Source of the DNA: Methylobacterium oxalidis
Lineage (GTDB): Bacteria; Pseudomonadota; Alphaproteobacteria; Rhizobiales; Beijerinckiaceae
Assembly: GCF_007992195.1 (NCBI RefSeq)
Contig: NZ_BJZU01000050.1
Span: forward strand, 1-64,000
Direction of reading: 5' to 3'
DNA: 64,000 bases
Part shown: one piece after another, positions 56,952 to 64,000 of the stretch
Layout of the letters: each line of letters opens with the position of its first letter
Position numbering within the stretch: the stretch's first letter is position 1
Notes under the pieces: generated by a model
Seen by the model: only the letters and a program-made list of their open reading frames with translations
Databases searched by the model: none
Told to the model about the DNA's origin: nothing
Made by a program: the position numbers and the translations under genes

Positions 56952-57760
56952 GCGCGGGCATGATCCATCCGAGCGCCATCGTCGAGGACGGGGCCACGAT
57001 CGGCGAGGGCGTCCGGATCGGACCCTTCTGCCATGTCGGCCCGCAGGTCGTGCTCGCCGAGGGCTGCGAGCTCGTCAGCCACGTCGTGGTGGCGGGCGAC
57101 ACGGCCGTGGGCGCCCGGACCCGGATCTTCCCCTTCGCCTCGATCGGCCACCCGCCCCAGGACCTGAAATACCGCGGCGAGGCCTCGATCCTCCGGATCG
57201 GCGCGGATTGCCTGATCCGCGAGGGCGTCACCATGAACCCGGGCACCGCCGGGGGCGGGCTGGAGACGGTGGTCGGCGACCGCTGCACTTTCCTCGCGCA
57301 CTCCCATGTCGGGCACGATTGCCGGGTGGGCGACAGCGTCATCTTCTCCAACAACGTGATGCTGGCCGGCCATTGCAGCGTCGGCGACTACGCGATCCTC
57401 GGCGGCGGCGCCGCTGTGATCCAGTTCGCCCGGGTCGGGGCCCATGCCTTCGTCGGCGGCCTCTCAGGCCTCGAGAACGACTGCATCCCCTACGGGATGG
57501 TGCTCGGCAACCGGGCGTACCTGTCGGGCCTCAACATCATCGGCCTCCAGCGCCGCGGCTTCGCCCGCGAGGACATCCATGCCCTGCGCCGCGCCTACCG
57601 GGCCCTGTTCGCGCCCGAGGGCACCCTGATGGAGCGCGTCGAGGACGTCGCCGCCGAGTACGCGTCGCACCCGGCCGTCGGCGAGATCCTCGCCTTCATC
57701 CGCGAGGGCGGCAGGCGCTCGATCTGCACGCCCCGCGAGGCGCCCGCGAGCGCGGTCTGA
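56948..57760 (+). CDS. lpxA: Acyl-ACP--UDP-N-acetylglucosamine O-acyltransferase
   Basis: LpxA, 270 residues, first step of lipid A synthesis. Left-handed beta-helix from [20 protein letters not shown] onward. The catalytic histidine is in [11 protein letters not shown]. The conserved [12 protein letters not shown] and C-terminal helical domain are present. GTG 56948 gives a GTGA overlap with fabZ; ATG 56960, four codons later, is an alternative start. Confidence 0.97.
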   Translation: MSAGMIHPSAIVEDGATIGEGVRIGPFCHVGPQVVLAEGCELVSHVVVAGDTAVGARTRIFPFASIGHPPQDLKYRGEASILRIGADCLIREGVTMNPGTAGGGLETVVGDRCTFLAHSHVGHDCRVGDSVIFSNNVMLAGHCSVGDYAILGGGAAVIQFARVGAHAFVGGLSGLENDCIPYGMVLGNRAYLSGLNIIGLQRRGFAREDIHALRRAYRALFAPEGTLMERVEDVAAEYASHPAVGEILAFIREGGRRSICTPREAPASAV

Positions 57761-57768
57761 GCGCCGCG

Positions 57769-58647
57769 ATGGCCGAACGCCCGCTCCCGGCCGCCGCGCC
57801 GGAGCCCGAGGGCTCCCTCGTCCTGGTGGCCGGCGCGGGGCGTCTGCCCGAGCTCGTGGCCGAGTCCCTGGAGCGTGCGGCGCGCCCCTTCAAGGTGCTC
57901 GGCGTGCGCGGCTTCACCGACCGGCGCCTGCGCGCCCGCGCCGACGCCACGGTCGACCTCCTCGACATCGCCGGGACCCTGCGGATCCTTAAGGGCTGGG
58001 GGCCGGCCGCCATCGTGCCGGCCGGCGGGGTCGCGCGGCCGAGCCCCGCCGCGATCTTCAACGCCGCCGCGGCCGTGCGCAACCGCGACGCGCTGCGCGC
58101 CATCGCGGGCGGCGGCGACGACCGCCTGCTGCGCGCCGTTCTGGCGCTCCTGGAGGAGAACGGCCACCGGGTGCTCGGCGTGCACGAGGTCGCGCCCGAT
58201 CTCCTGAGCCCCGAGGGTCGCCTCGGCCGATTCGGTCCGGACGAGGCAGCGCGGGTCTCGGTCGCCACCGGCCGCGCCCTGCTCGAGGCCCTGTCGCCCT
58301 TCGATGTGGGCCAGGCGGCCGTGGTGGCGGCCGAGCGGGTGCTCACGGTGGAGGGTCCGGAGGGGACCGACCGCATGCTCGCACGCGCCCGCGCCGTCGC
58401 CCGCAGGCCCTTCGGGCTCGGGCGCCCGCTGCCCGGGACAGTGCTCGTCAAGCTCGCGAAGGTCGGCCAGGATCTACGCATCGACCTGCCCGCGATCGGC
58501 CCGCGCACGATCCGCGCCGCCGCATCCGCGGGCTGCGCCGGCCTCGCCATCCAGGCGGGCCGCACGCTCGTGATCGACCGAGCCGAGACGGTCGCGGCCG
58601 CCGACCGCCTTGGGCTGTTCCTCGTCGGCCTGGACGCAGCCCGGTGA
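57769..58647 (+). CDS. lpxI: UDP-2,3-diacylglucosamine pyrophosphatase LpxI
   Basis: LpxI (DUF1009 family), 292 residues, hydrolyses UDP-2,3-diacylglucosamine in bacteria lacking LpxH. N-terminal LVLVAGAGRLPELVAESL and C-terminal VLVKLAKVGQDLRIDLPAIG with AGCAGLAIQAGRTLVIDR are typical. The expected acidic metal-binding residue lies in the VEGPEGTDRML region. It replaces lpxH in alphaproteobacteria and lies between lpxA and lpxB as in Caulobacter. Confidence 0.95.
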   Translation: MAERPLPAAAPEPEGSLVLVAGAGRLPELVAESLERAARPFKVLGVRGFTDRRLRARADATVDLLDIAGTLRILKGWGPAAIVPAGGVARPSPAAIFNAAAAVRNRDALRAIAGGGDDRLLRAVLALLEENGHRVLGVHEVAPDLLSPEGRLGRFGPDEAARVSVATGRALLEALSPFDVGQAAVVAAERVLTVEGPEGTDRMLARARAVARRPFGLGRPLPGTVLVKLAKVGQDLRIDLPAIGPRTIRAAASAGCAGLAIQAGRTLVIDRAETVAAADRLGLFLVGLDAAR

Positions 58648-59798
58648 AGGTCTGGCTGGTAGCGGGCGAGGATTCGGGCGACCAGCTCGGCGCCAAGCTG
58701 ATGCGGGGGCTGCGGGCTCTCGCTCCGGAGCCCATCGTCTTCGGCGGCGTTGGCGGAGAGGCGATGGAGGCCGAGGGATTGGCCTCACTCTTCCCGATCG
58801 ACGACGTGGCGGTGATGGGCTACCTGCCCGTGCTGGCCCGCGCCCGCACCCTGCTGCGCCGCATCCGCGAGACGGTGGACGACGTGGTGGCGGCCGCGCC
58901 CGACATCCTCGTCATCATCGACAGTCCCGGCTTCACCCACGCGGTGGCGCGTCGCGTGCGCAAGCGCCGCCCCGATCTGCCGATCGTCGATTACGTGTCG
59001 CCGAGCGTCTGGGCTTGGCGCCCCTGGCGCGCTGCCGGGATGCGGCCTTTCATCGACCACGTCCTGGCGCTGCTGCCCTTCGAGCCCGACGCGCATCGCC
59101 GCCTCGGCGGTCCGGCCTGCACCTATGTGGGCCACCCGCTCATCGAGCGCCTCGACGCGTTGCGGCCCGGGCCGTCCGAGCGCGCGCAGCGCGCCGCCGC
59201 GCCCTGGCGCCTCGCCGTGCTGCCGGGCTCGCGCCGCTCCGAGATCGAGCGGCTGATGCCGGTCTTCGGCCGGACGCTGGCGCTCGTCGCGGAGCGGGCG
59301 GGGCCAGTCGAGGCGCTGCTGCCGGCGGTGAGCCGCCACCGCGCCCTGATCGAGCGGCTCGCGGCGGCCTGGGACGTGCCGGTCCGACTCGTGCACGGGG
59401 AGGCCGGCAAGCACGCGGTCTTCCGGCAGGCGCGCGCGGCGCTCGCGGCCTCCGGCACGGTGACGCTCGAACTCGCGCTCGCCGAGGTGCCGATGGTCGT
59501 CGCCTACAAGGTCTCGCGCCTCGAGGAGGTGATCGCCCGCCGCCTCATCCAGGTGCCGACGATCGTGCTGCCGAACCTGATCCTCGGCGAGAACGCGATG
59601 CCGGAATTCGTGCAGGCGGATTGCCAGCCGGAGATCCTGGCCGAGGCCCTGCTGCCGCTGCTCGTCGGCGGCCCAGAGCGCGAGCGCCAGGTCCGGGCCC
59701 TGGAGCGCCTAGACGACCTGATGCGGTTGCCGAACGGCGCTGCCCCGAGCGAGAGCGCCGCCCAAGTCGTGCTCGCCGCCTGCCGGCGGGCGGCGTGA
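58644..59798 (+). CDS. lpxB: Lipid-A-disaccharide synthase
   Basis: GT19 glycosyltransferase of 384 residues joining the two glucosamine units of lipid A. N-terminal VWLVAGEDSGDQLGAKLM, central VDYVSPSVWAWRPWRA, ALLPFEPDAHRR and YVGHPLIERL, and C-terminal ASGTVTLELALAEVPMVVAY and LPNLILGENAMPEFVQ define it. GTG start overlaps lpxI by 4 bases. Last gene of the lpx block. Confidence 0.97.
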   Translation: MKVWLVAGEDSGDQLGAKLMRGLRALAPEPIVFGGVGGEAMEAEGLASLFPIDDVAVMGYLPVLARARTLLRRIRETVDDVVAAAPDILVIIDSPGFTHAVARRVRKRRPDLPIVDYVSPSVWAWRPWRAAGMRPFIDHVLALLPFEPDAHRRLGGPACTYVGHPLIERLDALRPGPSERAQRAAAPWRLAVLPGSRRSEIERLMPVFGRTLALVAERAGPVEALLPAVSRHRALIERLAAAWDVPVRLVHGEAGKHAVFRQARAALAASGTVTLELALAEVPMVVAYKVSRLEEVIARRLIQVPTIVLPNLILGENAMPEFVQADCQPEILAEALLPLLVGGPERERQVRALERLDDLMRLPNGAAPSESAAQVVLAACRRAA

Positions 59799-59811
59799 GG
59801 CGAGCCCAGGT

Positions 59812-59839
59812 GCCGGGGCCCCGCTCGCGCGGCCCCGGC
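59812..59839. terminator. Bidirectional hairpin between lpxB and gltA
   Basis: GCCGGGGCC and GGCCCCGGC form a perfect 9-bp stem around a 10-base loop in the 72-base gap between the convergent lpxB and gltA genes. It is well placed to stop transcription from both sides. Confidence 0.6.
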
Positions 59840-59870
59840 CGGCACCCGCTTCCGGCCTTCGTCCCGGTCT

Positions 59871-61160
59871 TCAGCCGCGGCTGTTGATCGGCACGTATTC
59901 CCGCTGCTCCGGCCCGATGTAGAGCTGGCGCGGCCGGCCGATCTTCTGGGACGGATCCTCGATCATCTCCGCCCACTGCGCGATCCAGCCGACCGTGCGG
60001 GCCAGCGCGAACAGCACCGTGAACATGTCGGTCGGGAAGCCCATCGCCTTGAGGGTGATGCCCGAGTAGAAGTCGATGTTCGGGTAGAGCTTCTTCTCGA
60101 TGAAGTAGTCGTCCTTCAGGGCGATCTGCTCCAGCTCCATCGCGACTTCGAGCAGCGGGTCGTCCTTGAGGCCGAGCTCGCCCAGGACCTCGTGGGTGGT
60201 CTTCTGCATGATGCGGGCGCGCGGGTCGTAGTTCTTGTAGACCCGGTGTCCGAAGCCCATCAGGCGGAAGGGATCGTTCTTGTCCTTCGCCTTGTCGACG
60301 TACTGCTTCACGCGGTCCGGCGTGCCGATCTCCATCAGCATCTTGAGCGCCGCCTCGTTGGCGCCGCCGTGGGCCGGCCCCCAGAGGCAGGCGATGCCGG
60401 CCGCGATGCAGGCGAAGGGGTTGGCGCCCGAGGAGCCGGCGAGCCGCACCGTCGAGGTCGAGGCGTTCTGCTCGTGGTCGGCGTGGAGGATGAAGATCCG
60501 GTCCAGTGCGCGGGCGAAGATCGGGTTGATCTGGTACTCCTCGCAAGGAACCGCGAAGCACATCCGTAGGAAGTTCGAGGTGTAATCGAGCTCGTTCTTC
60601 GGATACACGAACGGCTGGCCGATCGAGTACTTGTAGGCCATCGCCGCGAGCGTTGGCATCTTGGCGATCATCCGCATGGAGGCGACCATGCGCTGCTTCT
60701 CGTCCGAAATGTCGGTCGAATCGTGATAGAAGGCCGAGAGCGCGCCGACGCAGGCCACCATCACCGCCATCGGGTGGGCGTCGCGGCGGAAGCCCTGGAA
60801 GAAGCGGTTCATCTGGTCGTGCACCATGGTGTGGCGCGTGACCCGGTAGTCGAAATCGGCCTTCTGCGAGGGCGTCGGCAGCTCGCCGAACAGCATCAGG
60901 TAGCAGGTCTCGAGGAAGTCGCCGTGCTCGGCGAGCTGCTCGATCGGGTAGCCGCGGTAGAGCAGCACGCCCGCGTCGCCGTCGATGTAGGTGATCTTCG
61001 ACTCGCAGGAGGCGGTCGAGGTGAAGCCCGGATCGAAGGTGAAGACGCCGGTCTTCGCGTGAAGCTTGCCGATATCGATGACGCTGGGCCCGATCGTCCC
61101 GGTCTTGACCGGCAACTCGATCTGCTTGTCGTCCACGGTGATCGTGCTGGATGCGCTCAT
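59871..61160 (-). CDS. gltA: Citrate synthase
   Basis: Type II (hexameric) citrate synthase, 429 residues, entry enzyme of the TCA cycle. [37 protein letters not shown] and [14 protein letters not shown] contain the catalytic histidines, and NIDFYSGI the catalytic aspartate. The start [11 protein letters not shown] follows an AGGAAAGG ribosome binding site. An in-frame ATG at 61265 exists but lacks family sequence. Confidence 0.97.
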   Translation of the reverse strand: MSASSTITVDDKQIELPVKTGTIGPSVIDIGKLHAKTGVFTFDPGFTSTASCESKITYIDGDAGVLLYRGYPIEQLAEHGDFLETCYLMLFGELPTPSQKADFDYRVTRHTMVHDQMNRFFQGFRRDAHPMAVMVACVGALSAFYHDSTDISDEKQRMVASMRMIAKMPTLAAMAYKYSIGQPFVYPKNELDYTSNFLRMCFAVPCEEYQINPIFARALDRIFILHADHEQNASTSTVRLAGSSGANPFACIAAGIACLWGPAHGGANEAALKMLMEIGTPDRVKQYVDKAKDKNDPFRLMGFGHRVYKNYDPRARIMQKTTHEVLGELGLKDDPLLEVAMELEQIALKDDYFIEKKLYPNIDFYSGITLKAMGFPTDMFTVLFALARTVGWIAQWAEMIEDPSQKIGRPRQLYIGPEQREYVPINSRG

Positions 61161-61377
61161 GGAGGCGTGGACCTTTCCTGGCAACGGGGCGGCGCCGTAC
61201 CCGCGCGGCGGCTGAGCCGGGGCCCGGGTTCGGTGCGGAACGGCAGCGATGCTGCAGTTGCTCACAGGACCATCGGGTTAGCGGATCAGCCGACCGCCAT
61301 CAACGGGGCGGGTGACATCCGTCGGAGAACGCCAAGCGAAATCCGGGCCGGGACCGTCCGGCCGGAAACGCGCCCGG

Positions 61378-62805
61378 TCAGCCCTGCGGGAGCTGGTCCC
61401 GCAGGCGGCCGAGGCTCTCCTCGCGGCCGAGCACGGCCATCACGTCGAAGAGCGGCGGCGAGGTTGTGCGTCCGGTCAGCGTTGCCCGCAAAGGTTGCGC
61501 GATCTGGCCGAGCTTCAGCCCCTGCGTCTCGGCGAAGCTGCGCACCGCGCCCTCCGTCGCGGCCGCGCTCCACTCGGGGACCGCCTCCAGCGCCGGCATC
61601 ACCGCGGCGAGCCGCGCGCGGCCGTCCGCCCCGAGAAGCGCCTTCGCCTTGTCATCGAGGGAGAGGGGGCGCTGCGCGTAGAGGTAGTAGGCGCTGTCGA
61701 GAAGCTCCACGAGGGTCTTGGCGCGCTCCTTCAGCCCGGGCATCGACGCTTCGAGGCGCGCGCGCAGCTCCGGCTCGAGCGGCGCCGCGAGGCCGCGCTG
61801 GGCGCCGATGCCCGGCAGGATGGTCTCGACCGCGTCGACGAGGGCCCGGTCGTCGGACTGGCGGATGTAGAGGCCGTTGAGGTTCTCGAGCTTGGCGAAG
61901 TCGAACCGGGCGGGCGAGCGGCCGATCGCCTTGAGGTCGAAGGCCGCGATCATCTCGTCCGTCGAGAACACCTCCTGGTCGCCGTGGCTCCAGCCGAGCC
62001 GCACGAGGTAGTTGCGCAGGGCCGCCGGCAGGTAGCCGAGATCGCGGTAGGCGTCGACGCCGAGCGCTCCGTGCCGCTTCGAGAGCTTCGCCCCGTCCGC
62101 TCCGTGGATGAGCGGGATATGCGCCATGCTCGGCATGTCCCAGCCGAGCGCCCCATAGATCTGGCCCTGGCGCGCCGCGTTGGTGAGGTGGTCGTCGCCG
62201 CGGATCACCTGCGTCACGCCCATGTCGTGGTCGTCGACCACGACCGCCAGCATGTAGGTCGGATTGCCGTCCGAGCGCAGCAGCACGAGGTCGTCGAGGT
62301 CGCGGTTCTGCCAGACGACGCGGCCCTGCACCGCGTCCTCCACCACGGTCTCGCCCTCGGTCGGCGCGCGCAGGCGGATCACCGGCTTGATGCCGGCGGG
62401 CGCCTCGGACGGGTCGCGGTCGCGCCAGCGCCCGTCGTAGCGCAGCGGGCGCCCCTCGGCGCGGGCGGCCTCGCGCATCTGGGTCAGCTCCTCCTGCGTC
62501 GCGTAGCAGCGGTAGGCGCGGCCCGAGGCCAGCAGGCTCTCCGCGATCTCCCGGTGCCGCTCGGCGCGGGCGTACTGGTAGATCACGTCCCCGTCCCAAT
62601 CGAGGCCGAGCCAGCGCATCCCGTCGAGGATCGCGTCGATGGCCCCTTGCGTCGAGCGCTCCCGGTCCGTGTCCTCGATGCGCAGCAGCATCCGGCCGCC
62701 GTGGCGGCGGGCGTAGAGCCAGTTGAACAGGGCCGTGCGGGCGCCGCCGATATGCAGGTAGCCCGTGGGAGAGGGTGCGAAACGCGTGACGACGGCAGAG
62801 GACAT
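61378..62805 (-). CDS. gltX: Glutamate--tRNA ligase
   Basis: Class I aminoacyl-tRNA synthetase, 475 residues. The HIGH motif is in [20 protein letters not shown] and the KMSKS motif is [10 protein letters not shown]. Other landmarks are [13 protein letters not shown] and [14 protein letters not shown]. The C-terminal anticodon-binding domain is complete. It is upstream of gltA on the same strand with a 217-base gap, and divergent from the comEC relic. Confidence 0.97.
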   Translation of the reverse strand: MSSAVVTRFAPSPTGYLHIGGARTALFNWLYARRHGGRMLLRIEDTDRERSTQGAIDAILDGMRWLGLDWDGDVIYQYARAERHREIAESLLASGRAYRCYATQEELTQMREAARAEGRPLRYDGRWRDRDPSEAPAGIKPVIRLRAPTEGETVVEDAVQGRVVWQNRDLDDLVLLRSDGNPTYMLAVVVDDHDMGVTQVIRGDDHLTNAARQGQIYGALGWDMPSMAHIPLIHGADGAKLSKRHGALGVDAYRDLGYLPAALRNYLVRLGWSHGDQEVFSTDEMIAAFDLKAIGRSPARFDFAKLENLNGLYIRQSDDRALVDAVETILPGIGAQRGLAAPLEPELRARLEASMPGLKERAKTLVELLDSAYYLYAQRPLSLDDKAKALLGADGRARLAAVMPALEAVPEWSAAATEGAVRSFAETQGLKLGQIAQPLRATLTGRTTSPPLFDVMAVLGREESLGRLRDQLPQG

Positions 62806-62963
62806 CGGGCCGGCTGGATGTTCGAGTGGATGGGCGGGCGACGTTCGGGCGGGAAGGATCGACCGGCCCGGCCGCGGGCCTGTAGCATGCGCGGACGGAC
62901 GCGTTAAGAAATCGTCGCACGGGGCGGAATTTCCGCTCCCGCGCGTGAGCGGTGCGGCGGGCC

Positions 62964-63680
62964 ATGGCGGAAGGGGCGGCAGGCGGAGGCATCGTCGCGG
63001 CGGTCGCGCCCGGCCGCCTCGGCGCGCCGTCCCTGTGACTTCCCGCTCTGCGCGGCTGGCTCCTCGCCGAGATGGCGCACGAGGCCGAGCAGCGCCGCTT
63101 CTTCCCCTGGCTCGCCGTCGCCTTTGGGTGCGGCATTCTCGCCTACTTCTCGGCGACGGAGGGTGAGCCGGCGCTCGTGGCCGGGGCCCGGTCGCCGCGG
63201 GCCTCTGCCTCGCCCTGACGCCCCTCCTCGGCGCGCGGCCGGCCGCTCTCGCTCTGGTGCTGGCGCTCACCGCGGCCTTCCTCGGCTTCGGGGCCGCGGC
63301 CTGGCGCGTCGCGCGTCTCGGGCCCGACCCTGACACGGACGACCATCGCGCCGCTCACCGGCTTCGTGGAGGCGCTCGACGAGTGGGAGGAGGGCGCGCG
63401 GGCGGACATCGTCATCACGCCGCACGCGGCGCCGCCCAACTGCGCGGCCGGCCTCGTCGTCGACAGAGCCTTCCTCCCGAGGTCGAGCGCCGTCGCGATA
63501 CGCCTCACCGCCGCCAGACCCGTGGTCCGGTCGGCCCGCGGCTCCGGCGGCGCGAGACCGTGGCGGCCCGCCGCGACGGTCGCCGCGGCCCCACCGCCTA
63601 CATCCCGGCCCGTTCCGGACGAGGCAGCGCCGGAGGACGCCGACGCGCCCGCGGAGGCGCCCCCCGAATCGCTTCAGTAA
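62964..63680 (+). pseudogene. comEC: comEC pseudogene (DNA uptake channel), internally deleted
   Basis: Only 238 codons remain of a gene usually encoding some 700-800 residues. The N-terminal part ([56 protein letters not shown]) is spread over two frames. An in-frame TGA lies at 63036-63038. The frame is lost near 63187 (stop at 63216) and regained near 63318. At about 63394-63405 the N-terminal domain jumps directly to the C-terminal tail (ADIVITPHAAPPNCAAGLVV). The whole competence channel domain and metallo-beta-lactamase core are missing. Position between gltX and lexA is where comEC sits in relatives. Convergent with lexA, overlapping by 7 bases. Confidence 0.8.
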
Positions 63681-64000
63681 CGGCGCACGAGGCTGACGAG
63701 CCGGCCCTGGATGCGCACCCGGTCCGGGCCGAGCACGCGGGTCTCGTAGGCCGGGTTCGCCGCCTCGAGAGCAATCGAGGAGCCGCGGCGGCGCAGGCGC
63801 TTGAGGGTCGCCTCCTCGTCGTCGATCAACGCCACGATGATGTCGCCGGTGTTCGCGGTGTCCTGCTTGCGGATCACCACGAGATCGCCGTCGAGGATGC
63901 CGGCCTCGACCATCGAGTCACCGCGCACCTCGAGCGCGTAGTGCTCTCCGCCGGCCAGGAAGTCCGGCGACAGGGTGATCGAGGCGCTCTGGTTCTGGAT
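63674..64000 (-). CDS. lexA: LexA repressor (3' part; gene continues beyond the window)
   Basis: C-terminal 108 codons of the SOS repressor. The self-cleavage protease domain is visible: [20 protein letters not shown] with the nucleophile serine ([19 protein letters not shown]) and the catalytic lysine in [11 protein letters not shown]. The usual Ala-Gly cleavage site and DNA-binding domain lie outside the window. Its stop lies inside the end of the comEC relic. Confidence 0.95.
   Translation of the reverse strand: MQNQSASITLSPDFLAGGEHYALEVRGDSMVEAGILDGDLVVIRKQDTANTGDIIVALIDDEEATLKRLRRRGSSIALEAANPAYETRVLGPDRVRIQGRLVSLVRRY

Overview
The window is a very GC-rich bacterial chromosome segment with the gene content and gene order of an alphaproteobacterium of the order Hyphomicrobiales, most likely Methylobacterium or a close relative. 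Evidence is the conserved blocks alr-radA-cvpA-purF, rplI-DUF2232-rpsR-rpsF, pdxJ-acpS-lepB-rnc-era and rpsB-tsf-pyrH-frr-uppS-cdsA-dxr...rseP-bamA-lpxD...fabZ-lpxA-lpxI-lpxB, an NnrU-family membrane protein, and a short DHFR-like protein that fits dihydromethanopterin reductase (DmrA) of methylotrophs. The assignment is inferred from these features, not from a database match.

Layout. 0.5-7.4 kb: a complete alkanesulfonate uptake and desulfonation operon on the minus strand (ssuE, ssuA, ssuC, ssuB, ssuD, ssuA, ssuA) with three different substrate-binding proteins, preceded by a good sigma70-type promoter flanked by a direct repeat. 7.4-16.2 kb: mixed accessory and housekeeping genes (SelO, a secreted protein of unknown function, NnrU, a TPR membrane protein, Der GTPase, a TauE/SafE exporter, a carboxylate-amine ligase and a VapBC-type toxin-antitoxin pair). 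16.2-27.2 kb: minus-strand housekeeping genes (DHFR-like reductase, SDR, purF, cvpA, radA, alr, dnaB and the rpsF-rpsR-DUF2232-rplI ribosomal operon). 27.2-33.9 kb: small genes, then pdxJ, acpS, lepB, rnc, era and two RNA-modification enzymes. 33.9-37.5 kb: an unusual pair, a large membrane-embedded patatin-like phospholipase with a frame break and a lipoprotein.

37.9-59.8 kb is the long translation, isoprenoid and envelope cluster. It supplies ribosomal protein S2, EF-Ts, UMP kinase, ribosome recycling factor, undecaprenyl-PP synthase, CDP-DAG synthase, DXP reductoisomerase, the site-2 protease RseP, the BamA outer-membrane insertase and the lipid A enzymes LpxD, FabZ, LpxA, LpxI and LpxB. 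Two accessory modules interrupt it: a TetR-regulated HlyD/DHA2-MFS efflux cassette between dxr and rseP, with two clear palindromic operators, and a hybrid histidine kinase between lpxD and fabZ. 59.8-64 kb holds gltA, gltX, a collapsed comEC pseudogene (nonsense codon, two compensating frameshifts and a large internal deletion) and the 3' part of lexA, which runs off the window.

No tRNA, rRNA, CRISPR array, insertion sequence or prophage was seen. The strongest unusual signals are the comEC relic, the membrane patatin/lipoprotein pair, the 5' frame break in alr, the paired TetR operators, the two insertions into the envelope cluster, and the triplicated SsuA.
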